Shown here one piece after another: positions 42,090 to 50,741 of a stretch of 64,000 bases of DNA. Made by a program: the position numbers and the translations under genes. The notes beneath the pieces were generated by a model. That model worked only from the letters and a program-made list of their open reading frames with translations, had not been told where the DNA came from and searched no databases. The DNA is from CAZGDB01 sp964524705 (GTDB taxonomy: Bacteria > Pseudomonadota > Gammaproteobacteria > Berkiellales > Berkiellaceae): positions 57,976-121,975 of the forward strand of contig CAZGDB010000001.1 of the NCBI GenBank assembly GCA_964524705.1, read 5' to 3'. How positions within the stretch are numbered: position 1 is the stretch's first letter; every line of letters starts with the position of its first letter.

Positions 42090-43798
42090 AACTGTTTACT
42101 CACATTAAAAAAGAAGCGCGGCATTTTATTGTTGCGCGATCCTACTTTATGGTTAATAGGCACGCCGACCTCAAAATTGGCAGTCATATTTGCCGGAAAT
42201 TGTAATCGTGTTCCCGCTCCCCAAGAGCTTGCTGTTTGCTGAGGGACCACGCTAGACGCTAAAGCAGGATCTTCTGGGATGATATTCCAAACTTTACCAA
42301 TATCCATATAAGCAAATAATTGATACCAACGTAATCCTACGTATTCAGGCTTTCCATCCCAGCGTGGTTCTATACGTAAAGCTAGACCGCGATCTCCAGT
42401 AATTTCAGAACTATCATAGCCTCCGCCAAAACGGGCGCCACCATAGCCATATTGTTCAGAAGCTAACAATGCACTAAAACCATATTGCCCTTCAGCAGAG
42501 AACTCACAAGAGAATTGATCTCCAATAGATTGCACATGACTGATATTCCCTGTCATTTTGCTAAAACTAGCACTGGCATGTGCACGAGAAAGCAGTGGGG
42601 CACCACGTTTAGAAGATTGAAAAGAACGAATATGTTTAACTACTTTAACTTCAGCACGCTGAAACCCACCAAAACGAACCGTACGATCAAAATTAAATCC
42701 TACATAAGCTGCACGAATGCGATCATCATATAAATCCGTACTAAAGGCAATCGATGCATTATTACTATTGCGGATATAATACCCAGCTAATAAATCTAAA
42801 TGTTTTGTTTTAGTTTTTATAAAAGGATGTTCAAATCCTAGATCAAAATAATCACTCAATCCACGTAAATTTAAATTACTTAAATTGCCACCTGGACGTG
42901 AAGTCGTATGGTTATAATTGAAATTCAAAAAAGTTCCATAACGATTCAATAAATTGGTATAAGACAACCCACCATAATGCATACGTCCACCCCCCACATA
43001 AGGAATAGCTGCATTAAACCCAAAACTATCTGTACCCAATAAAGAATAGGCTGTAGCCCCCAACTGAAATTGATAAGGACCAACATAATCCCCTGCACGA
43101 TTATTCAATCCAAGATATCCACTAAATCGTTTTTGTGCCAAAGTCACATTTAATTCAGCCCCCCCAGACTCTCGTTCAGTCTGTATTTGTACGCCTGGAA
43201 TGGTACTACTGAGCAAAATGAATTCTTCTAATGTATCCGCAGCTAATGGTCGTTGCTCTAGCATCTTTATCGCAAAGTCATTAACTCTCTGTTGACTCGC
43301 AACGGTACCACCCTGTAAATGCATAGTAGAAATATAACCTTCAATAACCGATAATACGATATCTGCGGACTCTTTATCTAACTGCTGTGGCGGTAAAAAG
43401 ACCTGTGTTAACATAAAGCCTGAGCTACGATACATATCTTCTAAGCGTTCAGCGATACGTTGTATGTCCGCTAAGCTTGTAGGTTTTCCAAAATAAGGTT
43501 GTGCTAATTCTTGCAAACGCTGCCAAGCGGCTTGCTGGTGCACTTTTGCGCCGCTTAAAGTAATAGAGTCCAAAATAAAGATAACATTTTCCATTTCAGG
43601 AGACTTATCTTTTGCCGCTTTGGCAATCTCTCTGGGAATATCAATGGTCCCTGAGGCAGGACTAGGCGTCGTTTGACGCGCACCCAGTCGTCCTGGATCG
43701 ATCGCTTCTGGGACTCCCCCAGATAAAACAGCCCCTGCTGTTGAAGCTCCCAATAGACATCCGCCGGCTATCGCTGCACGTAAAAACTTGCCTTTCAT
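42086..43798 (-). CDS. TpsB/ShlB-family outer-membrane transporter (orphan)
   Basis: 570 residues of the two-partner secretion transporter family: signal peptide, an N-terminal plug-helix/linker region, two POTRA domains (about 75-225, FLPPQQLDKESADIVLSVIEG; FILLSSTIPGVQIQTERE), then a 16-strand barrel ending in Phe (FFFNVSKQF). The loop-6 motif reads GGARFGGGYDSSEITGDRG, where most members have VRGYD or GRGYD, so the conserved Arg important for secretion in FhaC is Gly here. No TpsA-like substrate gene is adjacent. A palindrome lies just upstream (43822-43842). Function may differ from classical secretion. Confidence 0.9.
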   Translation of the reverse strand: MKGKFLRAAIAGGCLLGASTAGAVLSGGVPEAIDPGRLGARQTTPSPASGTIDIPREIAKAAKDKSPEMENVIFILDSITLSGAKVHQQAAWQRLQELAQPYFGKPTSLADIQRIAERLEDMYRSSGFMLTQVFLPPQQLDKESADIVLSVIEGYISTMHLQGGTVASQQRVNDFAIKMLEQRPLAADTLEEFILLSSTIPGVQIQTERESGGAELNVTLAQKRFSGYLGLNNRAGDYVGPYQFQLGATAYSLLGTDSFGFNAAIPYVGGGRMHYGGLSYTNLLNRYGTFLNFNYNHTTSRPGGNLSNLNLRGLSDYFDLGFEHPFIKTKTKHLDLLAGYYIRNSNNASIAFSTDLYDDRIRAAYVGFNFDRTVRFGGFQRAEVKVVKHIRSFQSSKRGAPLLSRAHASASFSKMTGNISHVQSIGDQFSCEFSAEGQYGFSALLASEQYGYGGARFGGGYDSSEITGDRGLALRIEPRWDGKPEYVGLRWYQLFAYMDIGKVWNIIPEDPALASSVVPQQTASSWGAGTRLQFPANMTANFEVGVPINHKVGSRNNKMPRFFFNVSKQF

Positions 43799-43821
43799 GC
43801 AAAATCCCTTTTAGTTATATG

Positions 43822-43842
43822 GTAAACTGACAACAGTTTTAC
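43822..43842. promoter_or_regulatory. Inverted repeat upstream of the TpsB gene
   Basis: GTAAACTG and CAGTTTTAC separated by 4 bases (one extra T), 24 bases before the TpsB start. Possible operator or leader hairpin. Confidence 0.35.
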
Positions 43843-43900
43843 TCGTCCTATATAGAATTGTAACCACACTTAGCAGGGAATACCAACGAATAGGTTTGCA

Positions 43901-43918
43901 AATCACGCACGAGTGATT
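43901..43918. promoter_or_regulatory. Inverted repeat between the TpsB gene and trxA
   Basis: AATCAC, 6 bases, GTGATT: perfect 6-base arms, 64 bases before trxA and about 100 before the TpsB gene. Possible regulator site; no known consensus assigned. Confidence 0.3.
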
Positions 43919-43981
43919 AGAATGGCCATAAAGTTTTCGAATAAATTTTAATTTAGCTAATATACTAAGGAGTGTTTATTT

Positions 43982-44326
43982 ATGTCAGTCTCCGGTGAAA
44001 ATATTTTTGCGGTGACAGATGATAGCTTTGAACGCGAAGTTATTCAGTCAAAAACCCCCGTCTTGGTCGACTTTTGGGCCGAATGGTGCGGTCCATGCAA
44101 AATGATGGGGCCTATCTTAGAAGAGCTAGCGCCTCAGTATGCTGGGAAAATGAGTGTTGCTACTGTCAATATTGATGAAAATAATATGACTCCCCAACGC
44201 TTTGGCGTCCGTGGCATCCCAACTTTAATGTTATTTAAAGAAGGAGAGCTCATCGCCTCTAAAGTAGGCGTGCTCTCTAAGTCACAGTTAGAAGCCTTTC
44301 TTGAAAGTAACTTGATCGAAGGCTAG
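43982..44326 (+). CDS. trxA: Thioredoxin
   Basis: Cytoplasmic disulfide reductant, 114 residues. Active site WCGPCK with Cys36 and Cys39, cis-Pro loop RGIPTLMLFKEGE. AAGGAG lies 9 bases before the ATG. Directly upstream of rho, as in many gammaproteobacteria. It also serves as reductant for Bcp encoded at 11949. Confidence 0.97.
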   Translation: MSVSGENIFAVTDDSFEREVIQSKTPVLVDFWAEWCGPCKMMGPILEELAPQYAGKMSVATVNIDENNMTPQRFGVRGIPTLMLFKEGELIASKVGVLSKSQLEAFLESNLIEG

Positions 44327-44334
44327 ACGCGCTG

Positions 44335-44363
44335 CCGAGGCTATGCTACAGTCATATCCTCGG
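44335..44363 (+). promoter_or_regulatory. Hairpin in the trxA-rho interval
   Basis: CCGAGG/CCTCGG stem, one mismatch, then TATG/CATA, loop about 7 bases, with no T-run. It may be a weak terminator, or part of the rho leader, which is autoregulated in E. coli. Confidence 0.4.
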
Positions 44364-44436
44364 TCCTTATCCACAAGGGTGTCAACCGATACCTTTCCCA
44401 TTAACGCCCCTCAACTCAAATAGTAAAATACACACT

Positions 44437-45693
44437 ATGCAAATTGCAGACCTGAAACAAAAAAAACACGATGAACTTTTCGCGATGGCCACAGAACTCA
44501 ATCTAGAGAATGTCTCTCGATTGCGGACACAAGATTTAGTTTTTGAAATTACAAAAGCTTTAGCTGGACGTGGTGAAGATCTCTATGCCAGCGGCGTATT
44601 AGAGATGCTTGATGGATTCGCATTCTTGCGGTCTTCAGCAGATTCTTATTTACCTGGCCCTGATGATATTTATGTATCCCATAGTCAAATCCGACGTTTT
44701 GGATTACGTACTGGGGATTCCATTTCTGGAAAAATTCGCCCACCCAAAGAAGGGGAGCGTTTCTTTGCACTACTGAAAGTAGATGAGCTCAATTTTGAGC
44801 CACCTGAAGCGACTCGCAATAAAGTATTATTTGAAAATTTAACGCCTTTGCATGCGGAAGAAAAACTTTCTTTAGAAATCGGCAATGGCAGCACTGAAGA
44901 TATTACCGCACGTATTATTGATTTGGTTGCTCCTATCGGTAAAGGGCAACGTGGTTTAATTGTTTCCCCGCCTAAAGCGGGTAAGACGATGATCTTACAA
45001 AATATTGCTCATTCGATTGCACGTAACCATCCAGATTGTAAGTTGATTGTCTTATTAATTGATGAACGTCCGGAAGAAGTAACTGAAATGGAGCGCTCTG
45101 TTATTGGTGAGGTTGTCGCTAGTACCTTTGATGAACCTCCTAGCCGACACGTTCAGGTTGCAGAAATGGTGATTGAAAAAGCCAAACGTTTAGTAGAGCA
45201 CAAGCATGACGTGGTCATTCTTTTAGACTCTATTACCCGTTTAGCCCGTGCGTACAACACTGTTATTCCGCATTCTGGTAAAGTCTTGACCGGTGGTGTT
45301 GATGCAGCCGCCTTACAACGTCCAAAGCGTTTCTTTGGTGCGGCCCGTAACGTAGAAGAGGGTGGTAGCTTAACGATTATTGCAACCGCGTTAATTGATA
45401 CCGGTTCCAAAATGGATGAAGTGATTTATGAAGAATTCAAAGGCACGGGTAATATGGAACTCCATTTAGACCGTCGTGTTGCTGAAAAACGCGTATATCC
45501 TGCGATTAACATTAATCGTTCTGGCACTCGTCGTGAAGAGAAATTCTTAAGTGCAGAAGAGCTACAGAAAATCTGGATTCTACGTAAAATTCTGCATCCT
45601 ATGGATGAAGAAGCGGTAGAATTCCTAATTGAACGTTTAAAGAAAACCAAGACTAATGCTGAGTTCTTTGAAGCAATGAAACGTGGCGATTAG
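44437..45693 (+). CDS. rho: Transcription termination factor Rho
   Basis: Hexameric RNA-dependent ATPase ending many transcripts. 418 residues. N-terminal RNA-binding domain with EMLDGFAFLRSSADSYLPGP (primary site), Walker A SPPKAGKTMILQ, Walker B VVILLDSITRLARAYN, Q-loop RSGTRREE and arginine finger region. Rho-dependent ends may explain why many converging genes here lack hairpins (inference). Overlaps the ankyrin gene by 4 bases. Confidence 0.97.
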   Translation: MQIADLKQKKHDELFAMATELNLENVSRLRTQDLVFEITKALAGRGEDLYASGVLEMLDGFAFLRSSADSYLPGPDDIYVSHSQIRRFGLRTGDSISGKIRPPKEGERFFALLKVDELNFEPPEATRNKVLFENLTPLHAEEKLSLEIGNGSTEDITARIIDLVAPIGKGQRGLIVSPPKAGKTMILQNIAHSIARNHPDCKLIVLLIDERPEEVTEMERSVIGEVVASTFDEPPSRHVQVAEMVIEKAKRLVEHKHDVVILLDSITRLARAYNTVIPHSGKVLTGGVDAAALQRPKRFFGAARNVEEGGSLTIIATALIDTGSKMDEVIYEEFKGTGNMELHLDRRVAEKRVYPAININRSGTRREEKFLSAEELQKIWILRKILHPMDEEAVEFLIERLKKTKTNAEFFEAMKRGD

Positions 45694-46856
45694 TCTAAAC
45701 CAAATCTTGTCAAATCATCAACGGTTTTAGAGCGCTGAATCCTCTCAGTGGAATGGTTTAGACCATCCGGTAATTGCTCTGAGCGGGTCTGGCGCACTGA
45801 ACGCTGTGGTGGTACGGTTGAAAACTGTACCGCCACTACTGGTGATGTGCTTAATGATGAGCATTCTAACTGTTCCAGCCCTAGCAAAACCAGTTCATCG
45901 CACAACCCTTTGCTTTCCAGCACATCTCTGGGAGATTCTCCTTCAATATTAGCAATATCAAAATCAGCACCATAATCTAATAATAAAGCAGCCATCTCTA
46001 AATTTTCTTCTTCTGCGGCTATATATAAAGGGGTGTTTCCAAAATCATCTTGGGCATTAATATCTACACCTGCCTTTAATAAAGCCTTCACACATCGAAC
46101 ATCATTTAATGTTACGGCGTAATGTAAAAATTCATATTCTTCAAAAAAGTCTTCGAGATTTTCTGTACAGGCGCCAGATTCTAATAATAATGCAATACAC
46201 TTTAACGATCTCGTTTCTATTGCCAGATGCAGTGCAGACATTCCATCTTGATCTAAAAGATTAACGCACACCCCTGCTTTTAACAAAAGTGTTACACGTT
46301 TAACATCTTTTTTTTCAATTGCCGTATGTAAAAAAAAATATTTTTCAAAATAATATAACGAATTTTTTTTACAAATATCTTCCAATAATGGATTGGCACC
46401 ATGCTGTAATAACAAAAGACTAGCAAAAAAATTATCTGTTTTCGCAGCCCAATGTAAAGGAGATCTGCCCAACGCATCTTTTTGATCTACACGCACGTCT
46501 TCCATTAATAATTCATTCATAATTTCATATTGTTTTTCCTTGACAGCCCAATGTAAAGGCGTTTCACGTTTTGTATTACAAGATGTAACTTTAGCTCCCT
46601 GCTGCAATAACCATTTCACCAAAGGGAGGTCATGATATAAAACCGCAACATGTAAAATATTGGCTTGCCCTGACGGGTCTAACACGGATAATACCGCAGC
46701 TTTAGTTAATTTGCTTTCTTGAATTAATTGTTTTATTTGCGTGATCACTGTCACATACGGCGCGGGAAACAAATAAGATTTAGGAACCAGTTTTCCTAAG
46801 AGGTCACGCATTTGCGTTGTTTGTGCCATTAAAGCAACAACCCGTAGCGATATCAT
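45690..46856 (-). CDS. Ankyrin-repeat protein
   Basis: 388 residues. An N-terminal helical part (about 1-65) is followed by about seven ankyrin repeats (about 66-310), clear ones being TPLHWAVKEKQYEIMNELLM, SPLHWAAKTDNFFASLLLLQ, SALHLAIETRSLKCIALLLE and TPLYIAAEEENLEMAALLLD. The C-terminal 80 residues are polar and Ser/Arg-rich (PQRSVRQTRSEQLPDG), probably disordered. No signal peptide. Ankyrin proteins with such tails are frequent secreted effectors in Legionella and Coxiella, but no secretion signal can be proven here. Alternatively a cytoplasmic scaffold. Confidence 0.88.
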   Translation of the reverse strand: MISLRVVALMAQTTQMRDLLGKLVPKSYLFPAPYVTVITQIKQLIQESKLTKAAVLSVLDPSGQANILHVAVLYHDLPLVKWLLQQGAKVTSCNTKRETPLHWAVKEKQYEIMNELLMEDVRVDQKDALGRSPLHWAAKTDNFFASLLLLQHGANPLLEDICKKNSLYYFEKYFFLHTAIEKKDVKRVTLLLKAGVCVNLLDQDGMSALHLAIETRSLKCIALLLESGACTENLEDFFEEYEFLHYAVTLNDVRCVKALLKAGVDINAQDDFGNTPLYIAAEEENLEMAALLLDYGADFDIANIEGESPRDVLESKGLCDELVLLGLEQLECSSLSTSPVVAVQFSTVPPQRSVRQTRSEQLPDGLNHSTERIQRSKTVDDLTRFGLD

Positions 46857-46981
46857 GGTACGTTCCTTGCATAATCCAATGTGTCATCCTGACCTAAAAA
46901 AGGATAGTCAAAAAAATTACACTATACAACAAACTTATTTTTAGTTATGCTACTGTGTTCACTATACGAATCTGTAATATT

Positions 46982-47917
46982 ATGACGAATATTTGGGATC
47001 AAACGATTGCGCTCTCTGCAGACACCATCACAACGTTACTCAAAACACAATTTGATATTATTGTTTCAGATCTAAAACTCATCGGTGAGGGTTTTGATAA
47101 CACTGCTTTTTTAGTCAATGGGCTGTATGTCTTTAGATTTCCGCGCCGAGAAGAAGCGCTGCCCCTCATAAAAAATGAGATCTCTATTTTACCATACTTG
47201 GCAACTCAACTCCCTTTTGCGCTGTCCGCCCCGACCTTCATTGGGCAACCCACATCTATCTATCCTTACCCTTTTGTGGGCTATCCTTTTCTTCAGGGAG
47301 AAATCTTAACGCAAGCACAAAACACCTTAATAGACAGCTTAGTGTTTGCAACCACCCTGGGTTCATGGCTCAAAGCACTGCATCAAGTGCCCGTGCGCCC
47401 CACAGATCTGCACATAGAACCAGAACGTACTAATTGGCGCTTAGATCTAAAAACCCGCACACAACGTGTCATAGAGGTGACAACACAATATCAAAAATAT
47501 TTTGTAGAAGCAGGTTTTGAGATTGCCTTACTTCAAAAAAATATGGACTATTTTCAAAATCTAGATTTCAATAACCAACGTAGTTCTAGTTATATCCATA
47601 ATGACCTCTATGCTAAACATATCCTCGTTGACACACAAAACATGCCTGCTGCTCTGATAGATTGGGGTGATTGTCAAGTGGGAAATCCAGCCATTGATTT
47701 ATGCATCGGGATTATGATCTTAACCCCTGAACTATTGCCTCATTTTTACAAAGCTTATGGCTCAATCACTATACAAGATATGCAAATAGCACATTTTGTA
47801 GCATATTGTCATTCTATTACTGCATTATCGTATTTTGCACAAATAGAAGAGATGCACACCTTAGCCTGGACCAAAGCAGCATTATATAATTGTCTTGCGC
47901 TATTCCCTAAGGTGTAG
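46982..47917 (+). CDS. Aminoglycoside-phosphotransferase-fold kinase
   Basis: 311 residues from ATG 46982. APH/choline-kinase fold: nucleotide loop GEGFDNTAFLVNGLYVFRFP with the ATP Lys replaced by Arg as often seen, Brenner motif IHNDLYAKHILVD (catalytic Asp; the usual Asn five residues on is His), and metal Asp in LIDWGDCQVG. Substrate unknown: it could be a small-molecule kinase such as macrolide-, homoserine- or methylthioribose-kinase-like. Its 3' end overlaps the secreted repeat protein by 11 bases. Confidence 0.82.
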   Translation: MTNIWDQTIALSADTITTLLKTQFDIIVSDLKLIGEGFDNTAFLVNGLYVFRFPRREEALPLIKNEISILPYLATQLPFALSAPTFIGQPTSIYPYPFVGYPFLQGEILTQAQNTLIDSLVFATTLGSWLKALHQVPVRPTDLHIEPERTNWRLDLKTRTQRVIEVTTQYQKYFVEAGFEIALLQKNMDYFQNLDFNNQRSSSYIHNDLYAKHILVDTQNMPAALIDWGDCQVGNPAIDLCIGIMILTPELLPHFYKAYGSITIQDMQIAHFVAYCHSITALSYFAQIEEMHTLAWTKAALYNCLALFPKV

Positions 47918-48527
47918 GCTGTGGAGCTAAGCCCTCAACTTTACCGTTAATACTAGAGCCGGTAGAAATAATTTCACCCTTCCCGGATTCAAAAAACACG
48001 GTCCCATTGACTTGGCTACCTTCTAAAATGAGTTGTTGTTTTTCTTCATCTACCTTACGAATAACAATACTGTCTACAGTCGTACTCATCAGTTTTACTA
48101 TTTTTGAAGCTACCGTTAAATTTTGTAATTTCCCTTGTAAGATAGTAACTGGTCCGCCATTAATAGTCACCGCCCCTTTAACGGTCACACTCGTCAAATT
48201 AACAGGTCCATGTACCATCAAAGACTGTAAAGTAAAATCATTACCCTCTACTGGCCCCGTCACCGTTAAATCGCCACATAATAAGTGAGATCCTGATAAA
48301 GGGCCATTCACTTTAAAATCTTGTGTCACCGTTAAATGATTTAAATCTGTGGGCCCATTAACCGTCAATGAGATATACATCATCTCTTTAAGATTAGCAG
48401 GTCCATTAATAATATTACGTCCATAATTTGAATTGGTAACAAGCGTTCCATTAGGAACAATCTCTGCATACACCAGACTTGTGGATAATATACAAGACAG
48501 ACCACATAATACTCGTAATATTTTCAC
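47907..48527 (-). CDS. Secreted repeat protein with NGP beta-solenoid-like rungs
   Basis: 206 residues: signal peptide (about 1-21, SLVYA) followed by roughly 20-residue repeats carrying a [NHT]GP turn: IINGPANLKEM, TVNGPTDLNHL, KVNGPLSGSHL, TVTGPVEGNDF, MVHGPVNLTSV, then TINGGPVTI. The short period and alternating hydrophobic residues suggest a beta-helix. Not recognised as a named family; bactofilins and pentapeptide-like solenoids are only loosely similar. Ends with a Pro-rich tail. Lies downstream of the small barrel gene, 14 bases away, so likely co-transcribed and perhaps exported with it. Confidence 0.72.
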   Translation of the reverse strand: MKILRVLCGLSCILSTSLVYAEIVPNGTLVTNSNYGRNIINGPANLKEMMYISLTVNGPTDLNHLTVTQDFKVNGPLSGSHLLCGDLTVTGPVEGNDFTLQSLMVHGPVNLTSVTVKGAVTINGGPVTILQGKLQNLTVASKIVKLMSTTVDSIVIRKVDEEKQQLILEGSQVNGTVFFESGKGEIISTGSSINGKVEGLAPQPTP

Positions 48528-48541
48528 CGTAAGCCCTTAGT

Positions 48542-49015
48542 TTAAAATTTATAATCTGCGCGCACACTCATCCATGCCGCTTGTTTAGGATGTTTATCGA
48601 CAGCCTTTAAACTAAACGACTGGCTATAATCCCATCCCGCTAACGTTCTTAAATTAAAATTTTGGATAGGTGTAATCGCTACTCCAGCCCCAACGGACAT
48701 CCATTTCATTTTTGTTTTACGTGGAGGTTCGATTAAGGTTAAGCCTAAAGGTTTTTTAGTCCAAAAACCAACACCTGTCATCCATTCAATATTTTCATTG
48801 ACCATATAGGTTTTTTTAAAATTTAATAATCGATTTTCTTGTTTATTTAAAAATATAAACCGCTTAGACATGGAAGAGATACCCGTTTTTAAAAACAAGG
48901 TTCTGGACGCCGGTTGAACATTCGACTCTAAAGGAAGATCTAAGGCGACCTTTAAAGTCTGCGCCTGAACAACGCTGCAGCTTAGACCTATGACAGCAAA
49001 TACTATTTTCCACAT
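48542..49015 (-). CDS. Small outer-membrane barrel-like protein
   Basis: 157 residues from ATG 49015, preceded by GAGGGAGG; the ATG at 49033 lies upstream of that site. Signal peptide (MWKIVFAVIGLSCSVVQA). The mature part has alternating strands (MKWMSVGAGVAITPI, FNLRTLAGWDYSQSFSL) and a terminal Phe (SVRADYKF), consistent with a small barrel. Not assigned to a family. Between hemY and the NGP-repeat gene. Confidence 0.68.
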   Translation of the reverse strand: MWKIVFAVIGLSCSVVQAQTLKVALDLPLESNVQPASRTLFLKTGISSMSKRFIFLNKQENRLLNFKKTYMVNENIEWMTGVGFWTKKPLGLTLIEPPRKTKMKWMSVGAGVAITPIQNFNLRTLAGWDYSQSFSLKAVDKHPKQAAWMSVRADYKF

Positions 49016-49050
49016 ACTTCTGCCCTCCCTCAAAATAGGATAGTGCGCAA

Positions 49051-49995
49051 CTACGTTGTATACAAGACCGATAATAAACGTGGTAAATTTTGGCTCTCTG
49101 GGTGGCTTTTAATCCATTTTTTAGCCCAAGCTGAGACATAACGCTGATCTTCTTTTCCCCATTGAGACAGAAACCCAACCAATTCCTCATGCCAGCCACG
49201 TGATAATAATTGCACCGCATGTCGAATCGCGGATTTATGTGCTCCAACGCTAATCAATTGCTGTAAAAAGGCCATCTGGGGCACTGGGTCATCTTGTAAT
49301 ATCGTAGGTAAATGTTTCCACAACTGCCAGGCAAATCGTTCTGTTTGGCAGTGAGTCAATAATTGTAGAAATAATTTTTTTTGTAATGCTAACAAAACAT
49401 GCGATTCCAGTCCTAAACGAGGAAGCGCATAAAAGGCTTGTGTCAGTTCTTGGCTTAAATCTAGACGTTCATAACATTGTATAAGTAATAAGGCTATTTT
49501 AGATTTATGTTTTTTTAAAGGTGCAATGTGCTCTAGCAATATTTTGGCTTGAGCATAATCTCCAAGATCTACATAATTTTCTGCTTTTAATAAATCCACC
49601 GCCTTTGCTGGGATGAGCGAAGTTACTTGTACTTTTTGTAAATGTTCCAAGCTACGTGTAAATGCCCCTTGGCCTCGTGCGGCTAGCGCAGCCCAAAAAG
49701 GATCTTCTTGTTGTAAATACTGTTCTGCTTGGCTCCATTCTTGTGCTGCCAAAGCACAAAAACCTTGTGTTTTTTTACGCGTCTTCCACCATTGGACTAA
49801 AGCATCATACGCCCTAAATGGTAGTTGCAACAGCGCACCGAATATTAATAAACCTGCCACCCCAAACCATACGCCTAACAAGGGGATACGCAATGCCCCT
49901 TCTGAGGACACCAACCAAACAAACATAGGCGTATGCAGCCATAATGCTGTTAAAATTATCCACAAGGTCGCCAAAAGCCAAAGTTTAAACCGCAT
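49051..49995 (-). CDS. hemY: HemY-like TPR protein of the hem operon
   Basis: Inner-membrane protein with two N-terminal helices (LWLLATLWIILTALWLH and VWFGVAGLLIFGALLQLPF) and a TPR-like helical domain, the HemY_N architecture linked to late heme synthesis. 314 residues from ATG 49995 (AAGAAGGA upstream), shorter than the usual 390-410. Follows hemD by 14 bases. hemX, which normally sits between hemD and hemY, is missing. Confidence 0.85.
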   Translation of the reverse strand: MRFKLWLLATLWIILTALWLHTPMFVWLVSSEGALRIPLLGVWFGVAGLLIFGALLQLPFRAYDALVQWWKTRKKTQGFCALAAQEWSQAEQYLQQEDPFWAALAARGQGAFTRSLEHLQKVQVTSLIPAKAVDLLKAENYVDLGDYAQAKILLEHIAPLKKHKSKIALLLIQCYERLDLSQELTQAFYALPRLGLESHVLLALQKKLFLQLLTHCQTERFAWQLWKHLPTILQDDPVPQMAFLQQLISVGAHKSAIRHAVQLLSRGWHEELVGFLSQWGKEDQRYVSAWAKKWIKSHPESQNLPRLLSVLYTT

Positions 49996-50009
49996 AAGAT
50001 CCTTCTTAC

Positions 50010-50741
50010 TTATTTTCCTTGCCCCTTTTGTAATAGGGCCAAGAATGCTGTCCGTGTCGGGGCTGTTGCTATCTGTACTGGCCCATAGTCTTTCCAAAAT
50101 GCTGCAATACGTGCACTACCTACACATAGTATACAGGAGGCCAAGCATTGCTGCCTGTAAGGTAGGGGTAATAACTGCCAAAAAATTTCACTAGCGCTAA
50201 TACTGGCGAACCATATATAGGACAAGCTGTTAGTTTGTATACTTTCCAACAATGTATTCGGTAAGGTTTGACGAGGCACCCGTTCATACACAGCGTATTG
50301 CTGTACTTCAAATCCATGCACACCTAACTGCTGTAATAAATAGGGGTGGGCATTTTTTCCTTGAAGCAAAATCACTTTTTTAGGTACAGGCTGGGTGAGC
50401 AAGAATGCAAACAGTTTTTCAGAATTAGTTGCTGTCAAAGGCGGCACGATTGGTAAAGAAGCCCCTTGTGGCAATCGATCTGCAGTAGTCTGACCCATTA
50501 CAAAAATATGGGTAAATTGTTGATAGTACGCCAACGGAAGCGCAGCTGCGGCATATTGACTCGTGATTATTAAAAACGTAGCCCCTGATACTGGGGTATT
50601 TAATAGCGCCTGACAGACTTGAGTATCGTAATGAATATCAAACATAGGCACATGTATAGGAATTAACCCATACGGGAGTAAGGCTTGTTCCCAACCCTTA
50701 AGATCTTCATGTGCACTGGTTAATAAGAGTTTAGCCACCAT
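50010..50741 (-). CDS. hemD: Uroporphyrinogen-III synthase
   Basis: Closes and rearranges the linear tetrapyrrole from HemC. 243 residues, diverged as usual for HemD. Recognisable parts are FLIITSQYAAAALPL, IFVMGQTTADRLPQGA, VILLQGKNAHPYLLQQL and SYIWFASISASEIFWQLL. Operon position after hemC (11-base overlap) confirms it. Followed by hemY. Confidence 0.9.
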   Translation of the reverse strand: MVAKLLLTSAHEDLKGWEQALLPYGLIPIHVPMFDIHYDTQVCQALLNTPVSGATFLIITSQYAAAALPLAYYQQFTHIFVMGQTTADRLPQGASLPIVPPLTATNSEKLFAFLLTQPVPKKVILLQGKNAHPYLLQQLGVHGFEVQQYAVYERVPRQTLPNTLLESIQTNSLSYIWFASISASEIFWQLLPLPYRQQCLASCILCVGSARIAAFWKDYGPVQIATAPTRTAFLALLQKGQGK

